From: Alphaproteobacteria bacterium
GTDB taxonomy: Bacteria; Pseudomonadota; Alphaproteobacteria; UBA8366
Assembly: GCA_018665505.1 (NCBI GenBank)
Contig: JABJCS010000340.1
Span: forward strand, 1 to 6,027
Length of the DNA: 6,027 nt
Direction of reading: 5' to 3'
A model generated the notes under the pieces. The model was not told the origin of the DNA, ran no database searches, and saw only the letters and a list, made by a program, of their open reading frames with translations. Position numbers and translations under genes: made by a program. Below are positions 4,970 through 6,027 of the stretch, piece after piece; the stretch's first letter is position 1; every line of letters starts with the position of its first letter.

Positions 4970-6027
4970 ATGAAAGGAATTGTCGTTTGCCCACAACCGC
5001 GCGCGGCGGATGTCGGCGCGGAAATCTTAACCGCGGGCGGCAATGCCTTCGACGCGGCGGTCGCAACCGCTTTCGCGCAGATGGTTGTCGATCCTTTCAT
5101 GTGTGGCCTCGGCGGCATGGGCAGCTTTCAATTCTTCGATGCGGAGAGCGGCGAGAACGGCATGATCGATTTCCACGCGCGCGCCGGGTCCCTGGTGACG
5201 CCTGAGATGTGGATGCACGACGTACGCGGCCGGACAGAGATATCGGGCTATACGATCTTTGACGATTTCCGCAGCGAGCTCGGATATACCTCGATCCTGA
5301 CGCCAGGAACGGTCGCCGGTTTCGGCGAAGTCCACGAGCGTTTCTGCACCAAGCCGCTGGACGAACTCGTGGCACCAGCTGCGCGGCTCGCTCGCGACGG
5401 CACAGCGGTCGGATGTTTCGCCAACGACTTCCTCTCACGTCCCATGATGGCGGGGGTACCGGGCGGGGTGCAGCGGGTCTCGGCCACACAAGAATGCAAA
5501 CGTATCCACCTAAAAGCGGACGGCGCTCTCTTCCCCGTCGGCGATGTTCACCGAAATCCGGATATGGCACGCACCTTCGAACGGATTGCCGCCGAGGGAC
5601 CGGGCGGTTTCTATCGCGGCCAATTGGCTGCCGATATCGCCGCCGACCTATCCGCGAACGGCTCGTTCGTGACGGCGGATGATTTAGCCCAGTTCAAGAC
5701 CCGGACGGGCGACCCGGTGAAAGGCCGCTACCGGGGCTATGACGTTTCCTCGAACCCACCACCGGGCAGTGGGGTCACTTTGATCCAGATGCTGCAAATT
5801 CTCGAACACTTTGATTTGGCGGCGGAAGGCCACGGCTCGGCAGGCCATATAGATCTGGTCGCCCGCGCCATGGCGGCGGCACATACGGATCGCAACGAAT
5901 ACCTCGCCGATCCCGACTTCGCCGACGTGCCCGTCGATATGCTGGCTTCGCAAGAGCGCGCGGCAGAATGGGCGGAGAAGATCAAGGCGGGCGAATTCCT
6001 CGGTGACGGCAAGGAAGAACCACCGTC
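4970..6027 (+). CDS. Gamma-glutamyltransferase-family Ntn-hydrolase, 3' end missing
   Basis: 352 residues are visible before the right edge; the frame stays open. Family signatures are the N-terminal helix with GGNAFDAAVA (23-32), the glycine loop GLGGMGSF (46-53), LTPGTVAGF (110-118) and NPPPGSG (262-268). These belong to the large subunit of the autoprocessing proenzyme. The catalytic Thr (T391 in E. coli Ggt) that starts the small subunit is expected just past the window, so activity cannot be judged. Classical bacterial Ggt is periplasmic with a signal peptide; this protein begins directly at the core (MKGIVVCPQPRAADVG) with no hydrophobic leader, suggesting a cytoplasmic enzyme. The substrate-arginine region reads DFHARAG (67-73) instead of the DYRE/DFRE type, so the substrate may not be a gamma-glutamyl amide; the related oxamate amidohydrolase HpxW shows the fold serves other amides. 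It follows the SDR by 10 bp and is likely co-transcribed. Confidence 0.88.
   Translation, partial: MKGIVVCPQPRAADVGAEILTAGGNAFDAAVATAFAQMVVDPFMCGLGGMGSFQFFDAESGENGMIDFHARAGSLVTPEMWMHDVRGRTEISGYTIFDDFRSELGYTSILTPGTVAGFGEVHERFCTKPLDELVAPAARLARDGTAVGCFANDFLSRPMMAGVPGGVQRVSATQECKRIHLKADGALFPVGDVHRNPDMARTFERIAAEGPGGFYRGQLAADIAADLSANGSFVTADDLAQFKTRTGDPVKGRYRGYDVSSNPPPGSGVTLIQMLQILEHFDLAAEGHGSAGHIDLVARAMAAAHTDRNEYLADPDFADVPVDMLASQERAAEWAEKIKAGEFLGDGKEEPP

Noticed and set aside
1..6027. Mobile element, CRISPR, tRNA or defence system
   Set aside because: No direct-repeat array, transposase or integrase motif, tRNA-like fold or defence-protein motif was found on either strand.

Overview
This window looks like an ordinary chromosomal stretch from a moderately GC-rich Gram-negative bacterium, most likely a member of the Pseudomonadota and plausibly an alphaproteobacterium. 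That placement is inferred from protein style, codon choice and a characteristic ATTCCC/GGGAAT palindromic repeat; no taxonomic marker such as rRNA is present. Coding density is high: five genes, two of them cut by the window edges, separated by one real intergenic region.

Left half, minus strand. An IlvA-type threonine ammonia-lyase (2940 to 1426, GTG start, catalytic domain plus two ACT-like regulatory domains) is followed 69 bp later by a flavin-dependent aromatic hydroxylase of the HpaB family (1356 running off the left edge, 452 residues visible). The gap holds a small REP/dRS3-like palindrome. The hydroxylase has the family fold signatures, but two positions that I align with substrate-site residues of characterised HpaB enzymes appear changed.

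Middle, 2941-3136. This 196-bp divergent intergenic region carries a perfect 10-bp inverted repeat (3051-3060 / 3065-3074), a second 8-bp inverted repeat around it (3032-3039 / 3075-3082), and a TATAAT hexamer overlapping the right arm. It is the best candidate control region in the window. No regulator gene is visible.

Right half, plus strand. A tight three-gene unit: a TauD/TfdA-type Fe(II)/2-oxoglutarate dioxygenase (3137-4219), a classical short-chain dehydrogenase (4219-4959, start overlapping the previous stop by one base) and a gamma-glutamyltransferase-family Ntn-hydrolase (4970 to the right edge, 352 residues visible, apparently without a signal peptide). Tight spacing suggests one transcript. 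The enzyme set (oxygenation, oxidation of an alcohol or carbonyl, amide hydrolysis) looks like a small-molecule catabolic pathway, but the substrate cannot be read from the sequence.

No RNA genes, CRISPR arrays, insertion sequences, phage genes or defence genes were seen. The window holds no obvious large novel system; the points worth following are the nested palindromes, the uncharacterised dioxygenase-SDR-Ntn-hydrolase operon, and the altered active-site positions in the two partial enzymes.
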